From Echinometra lucunter (taxonomy: Eukaryota > Echinodermata > Echinoidea > Camarodonta > Echinometridae), in contig CM057158.1 of the NCBI GenBank assembly GCA_029962745.1, positions 12,432,776 to 12,496,775 on the forward strand: a stretch of 64,000 nt of DNA, given 5' to 3'. The first letter of the stretch is position 1, and every line of letters begins with the position of its first letter. Below the pieces are notes generated by a model. It searched no databases. It saw only the letters and a list, made by a program, of their open reading frames with translations, and was not told the origin of the DNA. A program made the position numbers and the translations under genes. This document shows positions 28,815 through 39,420 of the stretch, in pieces.

Positions 28815-28946
28815 ATCACAGTGACGTCAAGATGCCTGAATCACCGGTAGACCAAACCCTGACCAAGTCCATATCCCAGCCCAGTTCTCTGGTAGGACCA
28901 AACCTCTCCACCCATCCAAGATCTCATTCAACAAGTTCATCAACAG
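28815..28946 (+). CDS. RUNX1T1: CBFA2T exon with start MPESPVD
   Basis: The acceptor is a pyrimidine-rich tract ending tttcag and the donor is ACAG|GTATAA. The ATG at 28832 starts a sequence like the vertebrate MPDSPVD start. The frame is open through the acceptor (D-H-S-D-V-K before the Met), so longer upstream isoforms are likely. The rest is a Ser/Thr/Pro-rich low-complexity stretch. The exon ends in phase 1. Confidence 0.88.
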
Positions 28947-31900
28947 GTATAACACAATTTTGCTATGTTTCCATCATTGACTGTTCTTTTTGTTTTCTTT
29001 CACACTTCATTCTTAAAGAGAAGCCTGCGTTCTGAGACGAGGTGAAAGATAATTTGTGAGCTTTCTCAGTATTTTTTATATTTTTTGGAAGAATATCATA
29101 GGAGAAATATTCCCTGATAAGGATTACTCTTCAAATGCCATCATATTCAAAATGTGACTAGAAACAGTATGAATGTTTGGTCCGAAAATTTTTGTGAAGT
29201 CCCATATACTCCTTTCTGTATGCAGTGCATGTGCTTTTCAAAGAGATTGAGTACATTTTTTATCATTACGATGCAAAACCTTGGGGTATGTATCATTTTT
29301 CATTTACTAGTTAACCTTTACAAATTGCTCTGAAACAGTTTCTTCCACATTTTAATCGCATCGCCAGAGCTCAAGTTTATCTCCGAAGCTTGCCTTTTGT
29401 CTTAATAAGCTCTCCTCAAACTTTTCACCAAATATCTTTGATTTTAGTGAAGAAAAAAAAAAAAAAAAAAGGAAGATGAAAGAAAATCAAATAGCTGTGA
29501 AGTTTTATTCTCATCAAAGAGAATATCACACAAATGAGAAGTAAAAGATAAGTAATCTATTCTGTTGGCCCTTGATGTAAATTCCTACATACAGCTAACA
29601 CATATATGCAACCTTTATGAGCCATCTGCAACATCAGATTATTGAGTTCGCTTCAGTTAGTATCAACTCCTTACTCAGTGTAATCTCATATTTGCTTTAT
29701 TACTTTGCACAGGGTTGTAGAGGAATGTCATAAAGTTTTGCTGTTTACACAATTCTTGTACCCCATTTTAAATCTAGGTTCGATAGTGAATGGCCTGCAT
29801 TCACCCAGGAGTATGAACGGTACCCCGTCCCCTCCAACGGGCCTTGGTGGCGTGAGTGTATCTGCTATCCAGGGTGTACCAGCCAATCAAGAAGTCCCTG
29901 CAGCCTGCGGAGCACGTCAGCTTAGTAAGCTGAAGAGATTCCTCACGACGCTCCAACAGTTTGGGTCAGACATCTCGCCGGAGATTGGAGAGAGAGTCAG
30001 AGGCCTTGTCATGGGTCTAGTGGTAAGACTACTCAGTAATCTACCATAGTTGAGATACATGTAGTTCGATTTTTATAAATTACAGAGATACCCTTCATCA
30101 ATGGGATTTTTCATTTAGCTCTCATATTTTGATAGCATGGACGCAAAGGTATCGATGTAGCAAAAAAAAGCTCTAACACAAGGGGAATACTGATTGACAA
30201 TGAATACCTGGATATGACATCGTTTTGGGTTGATGTCTGCCTATTGTGAAATGTTACCTTTTTTTTAGTTCATGCGTATTTGCAAACATGTCAATTTTTC
30301 ATTGTCATATGTCTGCTCCTCAAATAAGCTTGCAGCTCTGTCATCTAAATTGCCAGATAAAACATGTCTTTGTTTTGTGGCTAGATTACCTTAACCATTC
30401 TGTTTCTCTTTGTGATGTAGAACAATGCTCTAACGGTTGAAGAATTCCACAACAAACTTCAGGAAGCCACAAACTTTCCTCTCAGGCCATTTGTCATACC
30501 ATTCTTAAAAGTAAGTATATCTTATCATTCTTAAAATTCTTTCAAAAAAGGAAAAAAAAACACCTGGTAATTTTTCTCAATTGATATACACTATATCATG
30601 CAATCATTCATTTTTTTAAAAATTATTTTTGCAGGTACCCCCTTTATTTCCTCATATTACTTTCTCATCATGAGGAGCCATCTTACTTTTAACTGCAACT
30701 CATATTTACAAAGGTTCTGAGAACTCTCATGAATGATTTAACCGTCCAGCAGTTAAGAAAGTGAGTTTCATTGCACTCACTTTGTCATTACAACCTGCCA
30801 TTTAGAGGATTAACCTAACTTGAACTTCTTCCTAAATCTAAAATCCACTGAAACAAATCCTGGATATTTATTGATGATAGTATGTAACTTATTTGTCAAC
30901 TGCATTTTCTGATATGCAAGTGGAAGTGGTTAAGTATTCTTTTCTTGAGGGAAAAACAAAGTTAAAAAGGACCCCATCACCATGGATGTAATTATCCTGA
31001 TCTGCACATACTGGGACCTCTCCATGTTTAAGAGATATGTGGATCCTTGTTGATTTTTAAATGATCTAGTCTAAACTAGTCTAATTCGTATCTTTTGTTG
31101 CTCTCGCAGGCAAATCTACCGTTGTTACAGCGAGAATTGATGCATTGTGCCCGTCTAGCCAAGCTTAGCCCACAGCAGTACTACCTGCAACATGAACACC
31201 AACTCCTGGAGCCCAAGACTAACAGCGTCGATCCAGCAGAACATCTCATGGAGGTCAATGAAAATGGGAAGAGGAAAACACCAGAAGAGAGGTGAGTGAT
31301 AGATAGTAGGAATGTATGATGGCAGATGGAAAAATAAAAGTTTACGTGGAGTGAGAGGTGGAAAGATTATGCAGAGTGAGAAATAGAAAGTTACATAGAG
31401 TGAGTGTTGGGCTGTTCTGAAGATCCTCGGAAGTCTTCTGACATTTGTAAAATTCGTGAATTAAGGTTACTACCATGATAAGGAATGCTAATGAAAACTT
31501 GAATTTGCTCTTTTTATGCTTCCACCCAACAGAGGTGGTGCCAGAGGCATTATGTTTTTGGATTGGCGGTCCGTCCGTCCCGCTTTTTTGTTAACGCGAT
31601 ACCTCAAGAACCATCTGAGGTATGAACTTCAAATGTGGTCCAATTATGTATCACCATAGGTAGGCGATCTGAATAGATTTTGGGGTACATAGGTCAAAGT
31701 TCGCAGAGGTCTATGAAATTTCAAATGTTAGCCTCGTTATAAACATGATATGTCAAGAACCATTTGAGGTATGAACTTCAAACTTGGTGCTAGTATGCAT
31801 CACTATATTAGATTTGGGGGTTTAGAGGTCAGGAGTCATAGGGTCAGAAAAGTCTGCTCTTGCTAAATCATGATTGTTCAAGTAAGTAAATGACCCTCTT

Positions 31901-32679
31901 TTTTTTACACTCCAATTAAAGTTTTTCACTATTTTGGTTATATTTTAGTGTCTGTGGTATTCATGTCAGCTTATGAAGGCTTGTAAAACAAATTTAGTGA
32001 TCAATGTAAAATAACGTTGAATGCTGAATCTCAGATTATTCATTTAAATGTCATAAATAATAGTATTTTATGTGAAGATTAAGATACGACACATATCAAT
32101 GGCTGTCCTAAGATAAAGGGAATTGATTGTTAAGAAAAAAGCATATAACAAAAGAATACCATACAGGCTTGAACATTAAAAGCAAAATTTTTCCATTCTT
32201 ACTCCCAGTAAAATTAATCTCATTTTGTTTTGTGAAGACATTACCAGTGTTTTCAGTTCATCCATCATCAGATGTGAAAAATTTCTTTTTCTGTCATTGA
32301 AAAAAGAAAAAAAAATGAAACAAATGGAAAGTACATTTGCAGACAACAGAATAGAAATCGTTTAGCCTGCTTTCTGGTTCAGCCGAAGACGAGGAAAACA
32401 AATTTGTTAGATTAGAACCCAGATTTCTGTGTTTCATGCAATGTGTCTTGTTTTATTCATTAGCCTGAAGGTTTCCCCCTGATGAGTCAGAATATTCATC
32501 TCTCCTCGCTCTCTCGACCCCCATCCTCCTCCCTATTTGTACACCTGTACTGCCCCGGGCCATACTCATTTGCGTGTCGCGCACCCGTCTCCCGGTTTTC
32601 CTTTCACTAGATAAATTGCGGCATTATTAAACGGGAGCATTGTATGAATTCTTACCCTGTCACCAAATAGAATAGAAAA

Positions 32680-32730
<51 letters not shown>

Positions 32731-35442
32731 TTGGAGTTGGAGGAGGGAGGAGAGAGTAGGAGAGAGGGGAAGAGGGGTAGAGAGATGATCAGTTAGAGAA
32801 GGGGAGTGTTTGAGAAGGAGTAGATTAACGGGAAAGGAACCAGAGAGAGTGAGAGAGTGAGAGGATGAGAATTCAGTGAGCCAGAGGTATAAGAAATAAG
32901 AGAATGAGAGAGAGAGAGAGAGGAAGGGGGTAGAGAGGACAGGGACAGAGAGAGAAGGAGAGAGAGAGAAGAGATTTGGAAGGGAGGGGGAGAGTAAGAG
33001 AGGCAGGAGAAAAAAAAAGAAAATGTTTCGTTTTTATTTGATTGGATTTGTTCTGCCTGATGTCTGCATACTTAAAATACCGGTGTATAAACAAGGTTTC
33101 TCTCATTGGGGGGCTGCTTCGCAATATTATTTGGGGAGCTCTTTTCACTGTTTTTCAATAACTAAGGTTGTTTGCGCTGGATGTTTTATATATGAATCAG
33201 GGCTGAAAGAATTGGATTATATTGCAAGGGCTTGATTTCATTAATTTCTCGCTATTTTATGCGGAGATAATGAAAGAAGACATTGAAATATCGAGATTGG
33301 GGGTGAACTTTTGGAGGTTCCCATTGAATATGGTGATATTAGATCAGATTGATATGAGATCTTTTGTTCATATTTACAGGATATTGTAATTCATGTTCCA
33401 TTGTAAAGTTAAGTCAAAGGACTTTTGTTGTGTAAACAGAAAGTGATCTCATCAGAGTAAAATTTGACCAAGGAGAGAAGTGGTTTGGACATTGACAAAA
33501 GGAATCACTATCAGATCAGAATAATTGAGGGCATTTAAGCGATCTTGAATATTTAAAGCAACTTGTGTGTTATATTGGCATTACACATAACCTATTATAT
33601 GAGTGAAAGATGTTTATGCTGTGTATCCATCAAAATGAGTGCATTTCTTGGTAATGGTATTGATTTATTTTCTTCAGGTCAGTGATATATGAAGCTTTTA
33701 ACAGCATGGTAGTTATTGAAAGGAGATGCCCTGCTGATTGAGAATAGTATTTCAATAGTCTATCTCTGATGCTGAGTGTTGTAGCCAAAAATTTTTCCTT
33801 ATTAAATATCCCTTTTTTTCTCTCTCTTCCTTTCACTATAGGATGATAACAAGGCCAAAGGAAAATGGATCAAACGGAGGAGAGCGTCTGGGGGAGGGAC
33901 CCCACCCTAAGAGGCACTGCAACATGGGCTCACCTACCCACCCCACCTCGGCCTACCCCCCTCTGAATCACTTCCCCCATTCCCTCTCCGCTGCTCACCA
34001 TGCCTTTAGGATGGAGGATCTAGGGAGCAGTCAGGGGGCTGGCATCCCCAGGGACTCCAGGGATCTCAGGGACATGAGAGAGATGAGAGAGATGAGGGAA
34101 CGCTTTGAAAGGGAGAGGGAACGAGACAGACATACCCCTCATGGTAAGGAAGGTGAATAATCAAGCACTTCTTACTTCTTTTGTGTTTATTCTTTGTTTA
34201 ACAAATAATAATAGTGGATATTTTTTTAGCGCACGTATCCACCAAACATGTAAATATGTAGCAAGAAGAGAAGAAACCAGATAATCTGCTACCTTCCTTA
34301 TAATGGGCATACAACATTCCCTTTTTTCTCTGCATTAACTGGATGTAAAGGAGCTTAGAAACAAAGGGGTGTGCAAATTACTTTTGCCCATATATCTTAA
34401 TGCTACTCTTTACATTGCAAATATATTTTTTAAAAACATCCAACTAATGAACAAATATCTTGGCAGCCGTAATATTATGTTTTAATGATACACATTTTTA
34501 AGATTGTAATAATAAGTAAATAAATGATTTGTTTCTTTTTAAATCCCCACAGCTTTCCCTCCATTCAGGGAAGTATATGCTGATCCGAGCTTATTTGAAG
34601 ACAGAGTAGAAGATGATTGGAAACATGTAGAAACGGTGAGTTTTTCATAAATATGGTACTTTACTGCTCCAAATACTATTATTTACTTATAGATCATATA
34701 GTAGCTTGAATATACATGTGTATTTTAATACCATGTCAGTTACACAAAGTAACTGTAATATTCATTAGATATACATGAAAATATTTCTGATAGTTTTATC
34801 ATAATTGTATAAAGAAAGAGCAAATGTATTTGAAGTTTCATTGATGTCAAAAGGCTGCACCTTAAAAGCAAAATGGACCTCAGATTTCGTTTGATACTGA
34901 AACCTGTGCAAAATATTGTACAAGTATATGATAAATGCAAGATATCATTCTACTGCCTAAGTGCAATGATGATTGCTGAAATAATTTTTTTTTTTTAAAT
35001 CGTTGCATTTGTAGATGCTGCAGTGCATCATCGGTATGGTGGAGAAGACCAAACGGGCATTGGCTGTTCTACACCAACGCAGCATCCAAGATAGAGAGGA
35101 GCTAGCTCACTGGAACAGAAGACAATCATCACAGGCTGGCGGTAATGAGACAGGGGGCAAGAAGAGGACGGATGAGATGATGGCACAGACTCTAAGACAG
35201 ACGGAGGATAGAGTGACGGAGGTCAAGAGAAGAGCAGGTGAGAAGATGATGATGATCATGAGGAGGAGGAGGAGGAAGATGATGATGATGGTGGTGGTGG
35301 TGGTGATGATGAGGAAAATGAGGAAGATGATGATGATGAAGATGATGATGATGATGATAATGATGATGATGATAATGATGGTTAAGGTGGTGGGTGGTGG
35401 TCGTGGTGGTGGTGGTGGTGGTGGTAGTGATGATGACAATGG

Positions 35443-35474
<32 letters not shown>

Positions 35475-36744
35475 GTTATGGTGTTGATAGTGATTTTCAG
35501 GCTGAGGAGGAGGACAGTTGAGTGAATGAGGAAAAAGTGCCCGTTTTGTCACAAACTTTTACATATCATGTAATAAATCTCTTTTACTCTGCTTACCAAC
35601 TCATCGCTTGCTCCCTTTCATTTTACAGAAGAAGCAGTGAATGAGGTGAAGAGACAAGCAGTCTCTGAGTTACAGAAAGCTGTAGCAGCTGCTGAGCGTA
35701 AAGCTAACGAGATGGTGAGCGCAGAACGTTCCAAGCTAGACCGTGCTATCCTAGAGGCTAGACAACAAGCATCAGATGAAGCTCTGGGACTCCTTAATCA
35801 TCAAGAAGACTCCAGTGAGGTAAGTTATTATTTTGAAAGGGGAAAACTTGGGATTTGAAGTCATGGGAGGGGGAAGATATGGTCCTCACAGATTAAATGG
35901 TAGGTTTATAAGTACTTCTTGATGTTATAAATGTTTATGTGTGTTTAATATATAACATATGTGCTTTATATAACAGAAATTTCCATGCTGATATTTTAAT
36001 AAATAAATTTTTATTGAAATTTACATTTTTATATGGTGATATGATATGATTATAGAAAATAAACCCGCATTATATAGCTACATTCTTAACTTTTAATTGA
36101 AACTATCCTTGCAGACTTTAGGCCATTAAAGGTGGTGTCAACATTACTTTCATTGAATTCGAGCATAATATCTAATATGTGAATTTGATATTCAGTTTTA
36201 CACAGAACTTGTAAAACATGGAAGAAATTGACTTAAGAGATACACTATGTCACAATGATAGCTTCCATTGATGAAGACTAATACAAGCTATTTTTTGCAT
36301 TTGTTCATACAGAATTGTTGGAACTGTGGTCGTAAAGCCAACGAGACCTGCAGTGGATGTAACACTGCCCGATACTGCGGTGCCTTCTGTCAACATAAGG
36401 ACTGGGAGAACCATCATCGAATGTGCAGTCAATACGCCAGCACCCCTACCACCGGTGGTCAACCCCTCCCAGGATTTCCAATTACTTCTACTGCCACCCC
36501 GTCGTCCATGCCCCCATCCACCACGTCCGTGGCCAGTCCCTCCCCGGCAGCTCTCAGGAGTCTTACCCCTGTTGTTGTCACCACAGCCGCAGCAGCAGCA
36601 GCAGCAGCGGGGGCAACAGTACCCCCCTCAGCACCCACACCAACATCAGCTGCAAGTCCCACTGGATCGCATCACTCCAGTGCATCGAATCGGTCAGGTT
36701 CACCGACATCTGCATCGTCCGCTGCCGTCCCTCAAGAATCATAG
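28815..36744 (+). CDS. RUNX1T1: CBFA2T/RUNX1T1 (ETO/MTG, Nervy) family transcriptional corepressor, nine coding exons
   Basis: The gene encodes a nuclear adaptor that in vertebrates recruits NCoR/SMRT-HDAC complexes to DNA-bound factors such as E-proteins. Exons: 28815-28946, 29778-30022, 30421-30510, 31110-31291, 33842-34143, 34553-34635, 35015-35237, 35629-35819, 36313-36744. All introns are GT-AG and frames join exactly, giving 620 aa from the ATG at 28832. Domains: TAFH/NHR1 about residues 82-176, a charged Arg/Glu/Met segment about 287-309, NHR2 about 331-378, NHR3 about 414-460, MYND/NHR4 479-515, then a Ser/Thr/Pro/Ala-rich tail. Length is close to vertebrate members (about 570-600 aa). 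The first exon opens in mid-codon six codons before the MPESPVD start, as in vertebrate isoforms that read ...KHSTMPDSPVD, so a 5' exon is missing from this model. Whether this is the single pre-duplication ancestor of RUNX1T1, CBFA2T2 and CBFA2T3 is inference; the symbol names the family. Confidence 0.95.
29778..30022 (+). CDS. RUNX1T1: CBFA2T exon: Pro/Ser linker and first half of TAFH (NHR1)
   Basis: The exon follows ...aaatctag and ends GTG|GTAAGA, 245 bp (2 + 81 codons). It encodes residues 40-120. From [17 protein letters not shown] through [10 protein letters not shown] it matches the vertebrate TAFH domain almost residue for residue. TAFH binds activation-domain helices of E-proteins. 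Confidence 0.95.
30421..30510 (+). CDS. RUNX1T1: CBFA2T exon: TAFH core
   Basis: A 90-bp phase-0 exon (residues 121-150) between tgatgtag and the donor AAAA|GTAAGT. It encodes the second half of TAFH, including [18 protein letters not shown]. Confidence 0.95.
31110..31291 (+). CDS. RUNX1T1: CBFA2T exon: end of TAFH and linker
   Basis: The exon begins after ctctcgcag and ends AGAG|GTGAGT, 182 bp. It opens with [18 protein letters not shown], the last TAFH helix, and ends in [12 protein letters not shown], matching vertebrate VNENGKRRTPD. Confidence 0.95.
31530..31865. repeat. Dispersed repeat with an internal tandem duplication
   Basis: Two related segments at about 31595-31655 and 31744-31805 share CAAGAACCAT.TGAGGTATGAA and a TATGCATCAC-like end, offset by about 150 bp. 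They lie after a GTCCGTCC run. Confidence 0.7.
32684..33010. repeat. GA microsatellite and purine tract in CBFA2T intron
   Basis: About 18 GA units (32684-32720), then imperfect GAGAG/GGAGG DNA. Confidence 0.9.
33842..34143 (+). CDS. RUNX1T1: CBFA2T exon: variable linker with charged repeat
   Basis: The acceptor is ctatag and the donor CATG|GTAAGG, 302 bp. It encodes a Pro/His-rich linker (the family KENG motif near its start, then PKRHC) and a Arg/Glu/Met-rich stretch with three tandem MRE-type units before DRHTPHG. The corresponding vertebrate segment is shorter and only weakly alike. Confidence 0.88.
34553..34635 (+). CDS. RUNX1T1: CBFA2T exon: lead-in to NHR2
   Basis: An 83-bp exon between ccccacag and the donor AACG|GTGAGT. 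It encodes residues 313-339, ending EDDWKHVET, the counterpart of vertebrate AEEWKHLDH at the start of NHR2. Confidence 0.9.
35015..35237 (+). CDS. RUNX1T1: CBFA2T exon: NHR2 tetramerisation helix
   Basis: The exon follows tttgtag and ends GCAG|GTGAGA, 223 bp. It encodes [18 protein letters not shown] and [11 protein letters not shown], the NHR2 helix that makes the antiparallel tetramer in ETO, then a Gln/Arg/Glu linker. The donor lies directly against a purine-rich GAT microsatellite. Confidence 0.93.
35238..35628 (+). repeat. GAT/GGT microsatellite filling the NHR2-NHR3 intron
   Basis: A 391-bp intron. About 35246-35475 is purine-rich on the + strand: GAT/ATG repeats mixed with GGT and GAGGAG blocks. 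The exon frame stays open through it to a TGA ending at 35521, so an unspliced transcript would add a Met/Arg/Val/Asp-rich tail and lose NHR3 and MYND. Confidence 0.95.
35629..35819 (+). CDS. RUNX1T1: CBFA2T exon: NHR3 coiled coil
   Basis: The exon runs from ttttacag to the donor TGAG|GTAAGT, 191 bp. It encodes [25 protein letters not shown] and ends HQEDSSE, the NHR3 segment preceding MYND in all ETO proteins. Confidence 0.95.
36313..36744 (+). CDS. RUNX1T1: CBFA2T terminal coding exon: MYND zinc finger and Ser/Ala-rich tail
   Basis: The exon starts after ttcatacag and ends at TAG 36742-36744 (143 residues). The eight MYND zinc ligands are present: C479, C482, C490, C493, C499, C503, H511, C515. 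In ETO this finger binds the SMRT/NCoR PPPLI motif. The tail is low complexity, with a nine-alanine run coded by GCA/GCC/GCG codons near 36585-36610. Confidence 0.95.
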   Translation, partial: NCWNCGRKANETCSGCNTARYCGAFCQHKDWENHHRMCSQYASTPTTGGQPLPGFPITSTATPSSMPPSTTSVASPSPAALRSLTPVVVTTAAAAAAAAGATVPPSAPTPTSAASPTGSHHSSASNRSGSPTSASSAAVPQES

Positions 36745-39420
36745 CAGGATAGTCATCCTCGACAGTATCAAGGGGTTTAACATAGAAACTGAATCCGGAT
36801 ATCAGGATGTTTGTGACAATATTCAGGACATTGCCACTCCAGTGGTGACCTTTAGGATCTAATATTTTGTTATGTAGATTCCACATGCAGTCCCAAGTGT
36901 CTACTCTAATAATCCATGAAGGACAAATGTAAAACTGTTAACATCTCCTTACAAGAGTAACTGAATTTGAAGTTCCTTATTTGAAGGATGATGCCTCATT
37001 CTGTTTTTGGACTTTTAATAGCATTAAAACCAAGAGCAAATAGGATGGGGAAAATTATTCAACTCGGATGTTTGTTTTTTTTTGTGCTGATTCCATCATG
37101 ACTAAAAACATTGGAGGATAAATTGGAGCAAAGATGTACTGGTAGTGTATAGTAATGAAGAATTGAGAATGAGAATCCATGAATATGATCCAGCCAGTTG
37201 GTCATAACTACATGAACACATAAATTTGAAATCTCTAGAGTGAACATAAAAACTGTATCAGCAGCAAGTCATGGACTGCAATTCAGCAAAATCATTTAGC
37301 TATTAACACTGAGACAGCTATCAAAGAAAATGAAAATTGAAGAATGATTGTTAGTCCTTTTGAAGCATATGTAGGAATCAGCCATATGACATTACTGCCT
37401 TAGTAGCTATATCCCGTATCAAGCTCCTTCAAAGTATTAGGAGTTAACCTCATAGTTAAATTTTACCTTTAAAGTGATGCATATATATTTGAATAAATAG
37501 ATAGGTTTTTATTGAATTCATTAACATGCTTGTTGAGGTCTGGTATTTTTGTGTTACGGCAACTTGTATACTGTCAAGTAAAAATTCTAAGGAAAGATGA
37601 GCTTGTAATCTCTCCGGCTATGCCTGCAATGAATAAACATTCCACTTGAAGATATAGGTTATCTTTGCAGTAATGCTAGGCTATGCAATATGGAAGAGTC
37701 AGTCAACTCTTGACAATTTTGAAATACCAATCTACTGGCTTGTTGAAAGAGGACTTTATAAAGATTTGATGTAAAGTTCTTGTGTTGATCATATCGAATA
37801 CTGATATCTGCAGAACCATATTATTTTTGTGTGTAAACCTTCATATATAATATGTTGGAAGTGTTTTTCCTGAAGTTCATGGTAGTGTTCTAAACTTCCT
37901 TTTTTGGGATCAACTGGATCATATATGATAGTTAATTACATTTCTAGTAGTGTCTCTCTGCAAAGTAATTACAGAAGATCAAAACCCCACACAAGAATGT
38001 GTTATAGTTTCAAATTTGTACAGAGTGTGGGGTTTTGTGTATTTTAGTGTTCATGTTTGTTGTCTTGTTCTTAAGTTTTGTCTTTTTTTTTGTTTTCTGA
38101 AACAATTCCCCACCTTGTTGGTTTGAATGTGACAGAAGCCTAGCATCACCTTTTTCACTTAGTTTTCATTTTTTTTCTTTTCCTGCGCAATATTCTTGGT
38201 ATCATTTTTCCTGCAGGCATAGAAAATTAGTTTTTCTTTTATCACTTCGTTAAAAAATTGACAATCAAAATTTGTTTCTTTGTGTGTGAAAATGTAATTG
38301 TATAGATAGTAAAAAATTGGCACAAGTTGAGAAGTGATTTTCAAGGGTATTCCAATAAGAATTTTATTGTAACAAGTCATTAACACAATATCTAAAGGCA
38401 TTTATTTTTCATCATTTATAGAAAAAATATTCTGTACCTCACATGTTGGAGAAAAAAATTCCTAATAGTTTTGAGTTTGAAATTGATTTTGGGTAATCTT
38501 CACTCATAAACTTAGTCATTATTAAAAATTAAATGAAATATTTTTTTTCTTTGTCAAACCAGTATGTGCTTTTTTCATTGGTATCTTATAGTGAAATATT
38601 GTAGAACATTTGCAGTTAACATCTGCTATATTGTTGCCAAGTCATGTGTGTGATTATTAGATTGAATATCATACTACTGATTTGTACTGTTCTGTAAAGA
38701 TTTCGCAGGTTTTTTGTTAAATGAATCTGCTGATTTAGTTATTCCTTAGGCTCGTTTATAGTGTATTTTTTTTTTACAGAAATTTAAAAATACTGCACTT
38801 AACCATCGTGACCAAATTCCACTCTCAGGCCTTTGTATGAGATTAGTCTGATATAACTGCCATTTACAGTATTTGTTGAATAGTTTAAAAATTCTTTGTC
38901 AGAGCACAGATCTTAAATTGTTATTTTCAACCTTCTTTTGTAATTTCTAGTCCCTTTAAACCTTTTTTTTTTCTCCAAAATATACACAATGGTCTTTTGA
39001 GTGGATGTATTAGGTGAACTGAGTTTATATTTCATGGAAAGATAATATCCTGGTTAAGTACATTGTTGAAAGTTTCATGTAGGTGTTGTGTTAATTCATA
39101 CTTAATCACACATTGATTTTTAAACAAATTTACTGCATTACAGGGCATTTCACTGGACACTTCACAATGTTATCTTTTGGAATGGTTTAACTTTGTGTCG
39201 GTATTACACCTTTTCATGTAAAATGACTTTTGTTGAATATTGTACAGCATATGAAGGGTTATGCTGTTTTGTTTGTGAGTTTTAGTGTATCATGTGAGGG
39301 AGTTTTGTTATCCCTTGTAAATTTCTCGACCCTTTAGGGAAGGTCATTTCACTCTGGTAATAAATGTAAATTATTGTCAAACTTTAAATGCAGCAATTCC
39401 TTGCATTGTCATTGAATAAA
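36745..39420 (+). other. CBFA2T 3' UTR candidate with several poly(A) signals
   Basis: An AT-rich stretch without a credible ORF follows the CBFA2T stop. AATAAA hexamers lie at 37492-37497, 37632-37637, about 39359-39364 and 39415-39420. Which one is used cannot be told from sequence; several would give nested 3' UTRs. Confidence 0.5.

Noticed and set aside
36326..36862. 178-codon Gln/Pro-rich ORF overlapping the MYND exon
   Set aside because: Wrong frame of the CBFA2T terminal exon, whose true frame carries the eight zinc ligands.
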